A stretch of DNA of 64,000 bases from positions 21,195,851 through 21,259,850 of the forward strand of contig CM065699.1 of the NCBI GenBank assembly GCA_017654935.2, read 5' to 3'. The DNA is from Phymorhynchus buccinoides. Lineage: Eukaryota; Mollusca; Gastropoda; Neogastropoda; Raphitomidae. Below the pieces are notes generated by a model that did no database searches, was not told the DNA's origin, and saw only the letters and a list, made by a program, of their open reading frames with translations. Position 1 is the stretch's first letter. Every line of letters starts with the position of its first letter. The position numbers and the translations under genes were made by a program. Below are positions 58,475 through 61,400 of the stretch, in pieces.

Positions 58475-61400
58475 TTGCTTTGTCTATGCGTTGATGCTGG
58501 TTTGTGTCATTCTTGAATGCTGTTTTTAGTAGTAGTAGTAGTAGTAGTGGTAGGGACAAAATAAGCTGTTAAGCTTTTGTTTATTTGTTGATGAATAATT
58601 GATTGTAAAGTACTTTGGGCTCATCTGAGGTAAAGCGCTATGTAAATGTACTATTATTGTTATTATTATTAATGTTTTCAACCTTCCCCTTGGTTTGCCT
58701 TGACCCTGGTCACCCAAGCTGCTGCACGAGCGGCTGACGTCGAGCGACACGCGGCAGACGGCCTTCCTGGAGGCCCTGCAGAAGTCGGTGACCCAGACCC
58801 TCACCACCGGCGTCCACAGGTCCCTGGAATCCCTGGTCAGGACCGAGTTCAAGCAGAACGTCGCTCCAGGTCAGTCAACAAACACACATGGGTGCCTTCT
58901 CTTTGGGCTGTGCGTCTTAATTCAGGTTTATTACCGCATAAACTGGACTGTGTATATGCCAGATCTCTTAAATTTACTTAATATTAAATATTTATTCATA
59001 TAGAAGCTGCAGCAGTATATAAGCCGGAGAGAAAATTATTCAAACAAAAAGTTAAACAAAAAAGCAGTAGATTTTGCCTACCTATGTGTTGTAAGCAACA
59101 TAAGACTATAAATTATGCTAGTACAACATGAGTATTTAAAAATCGAAGACTTTTTAACATGGGATTTGAATCTGTTAAGTGTCAAAAGCAGTTTTGATAG
59201 CTGCAATGAAGTTGAAGAACAGGCTGAAAATGTGGCTGGAAACTGATTCCATAACACTGATAAACAAAATTGCAATAATCCACGGTAAAGGTAAAGATGT
59301 GCCACCCCCCATGCATTTCTCGGTTAATTATATTTTTCCGTTTTTGCCTTTCTTACCATACATAAAGCTGTATTTTAGGAACATTTTCAGCTAATAACCT
59401 TTTTGGAATACTAACCCAAGCCCTAGCCCTAAACCTAACCCTACCCCCCACTATGTACTGCAGTACACCGCGATTTGTCACAGTTGTGGTTCGTTGCGTT
59501 TTTCCGTCTTATAGGGTGGGGGGGTAGGGTTAGGTTTAGGGCTAGGGTTAGTATTCCAAAAAGGTTATTAGCTAAAAATGTTCCTAAAATACAGCTTTAT
59601 GTATGGTAAGAAAGGCAATAACGAAAAAATAGAATTAACCGAGATAGGTAGGGGGGGTGGCACATCTTGACCTTTACCTAATTCACATACAAGGCGCATC
59701 AGTATATAAGCCGCATGGACCAAAGCTAAGGAAAAGAGTAGCGGCTTATAGTCCGCATTTTACGGTATGTTTATTATGTACATTTCTGTAGCGCTTGTTC
59801 ATCAAAGCTCTAAGCGCTTGAGGTTTGTAGCCTCTGCCTGGATTTCAGGTTTTTTAAAAGTTGAGTAGCAACGTCCCGTTCTCACCTGCCCGTATTTTGT
59901 CCCTTGTCACTGCCCTTGTCATGCCTAAGCTTATATTTTGCTTTAGCACATTGATGACGGGCCGCGTTAGTGTTCGAGGCAGTAGAACATCCCCCACTGC
60001 CTGGCCACGTTCACAGTCGCCCAACGGTATAAGGTACAAAACTCGTGTAAAACTTTTCACCACAGTTTGCCTTCGTTCTGTGAGTAGTTTCCCTTTATTG
60101 TATACTTCTGTTTTTGCAATTTCTTTGTCTTAGATCGCCGATTTGACGCCAATTACGAATGAAAAATGCCAAACCATCGTGGTTTAACAAGAGAGGAGAT
60201 TGTCAATCTTCTCGATCTGGATTAACCTGATGATAAAGATCCAGAATACTTGTTTTCCGACTCAGAAAGTGACAGGTGAAAATGGCATGCAAGTCGGCAT
60301 GTAAAAGGCGTTATACCTATCAACTTAAAAAGTACACAGATGAACTTAGCAGCCTTTTTTCCAGTAAATACGCACAATTTGGTTGTGATAGGACATCATT
60401 CAGCTTAGCTAGATGCGTTTGTTTACAAGCACCCAATTTCTATAAGCCACTCGGCAGCAGGCTCAGACCTGCACTGAGAATAGGCCGAGGCAGCATCAGT
60501 CACAATAGTGTTAAGAAGAACCTTTGTACTTTGCTTTAATATAATTTAAGAAGACCCTGTCGAATCCCTTTAAAATAGCATTAAAAAAATAATAATTAAA
60601 AAATTAATCAAAATACAGTGGAACCTCCCTATTAAGGGCTTGAAAACTCATCCAAAATAAGGTTTTAAATGAGAGGGAGTTGTGATAGGGAGGTCATTTT
60701 AATACTTACAAAGAAGGGCAGAGAATTAGGTCTTAAGTGGGAGGGAGTCTTAATAGGGAGGTTCCACTGTATCATTTATCCTTCAGCTGGTCCCCTTCAC
60801 CCCACAACAGGGGTGCTGCCCCTATACCCTACCGGCCACTAAGTAATTAGGCGGCCCCTGGACCCCTGCATATCATGTTTTCCATGATTTTGTAGAAACA
60901 CCCACGCAAACTACAGGGCGCTTTCGTCTGCGTTCCAACTCCAACATATTGATCACAGGATTATCAGACAACCCAGTGCAAGAGCCATTCAAAATGTGTT
61001 TTTATGTCTCATGCTTGACAGGCACTGTATCCGGCCTTTCCCCCCTGGACATCCCCCCCCCCCCCCCCCCCTCCCTGACAATTTGCGCTCTGGCCATTTG
61101 CCCCCACCTCCACCCCCCTATTACCCCAGACATGTGTGTTAATGTTGTAGTGATGACGCGGGCTGTGGACCAGATGAAGTCCCAGGTGCACTCAGACATG
61201 TGTTGTTAATGTTGTTGTAGTGATGACACAGGCTGTGGACCAGATGAAGTCCCAGGTGCACACGGACATGTGTTAATGTTGTAGTGATGACGCGGGCTGT
61301 GGACCACATGAAGTCCCAGGTGCACACGGACATGTGTTAATGTTGTTGTAGTGATGGCGCGGGCTGTGGACCAGATGAAGTCCCAGGTACACACAGACAT

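Larger units (their letters stand above)
56244..58713 (+). other. U12-type AT-AC intron of EDC4
   Basis: The donor is ATATCCTT, the branch-like TGCCTTGAC is at 58697-58705, and the 3' end is GGTCAC. No GT donor that keeps the frame was found near the end of the upstream exon. Confidence 0.88.

Noticed and set aside
60276..60539. Coding gene of 87 codons downstream of the possible transposase fossil
   Set aside because: No recognisable domain, and no splice or transcript evidence; probably part of the decayed element.
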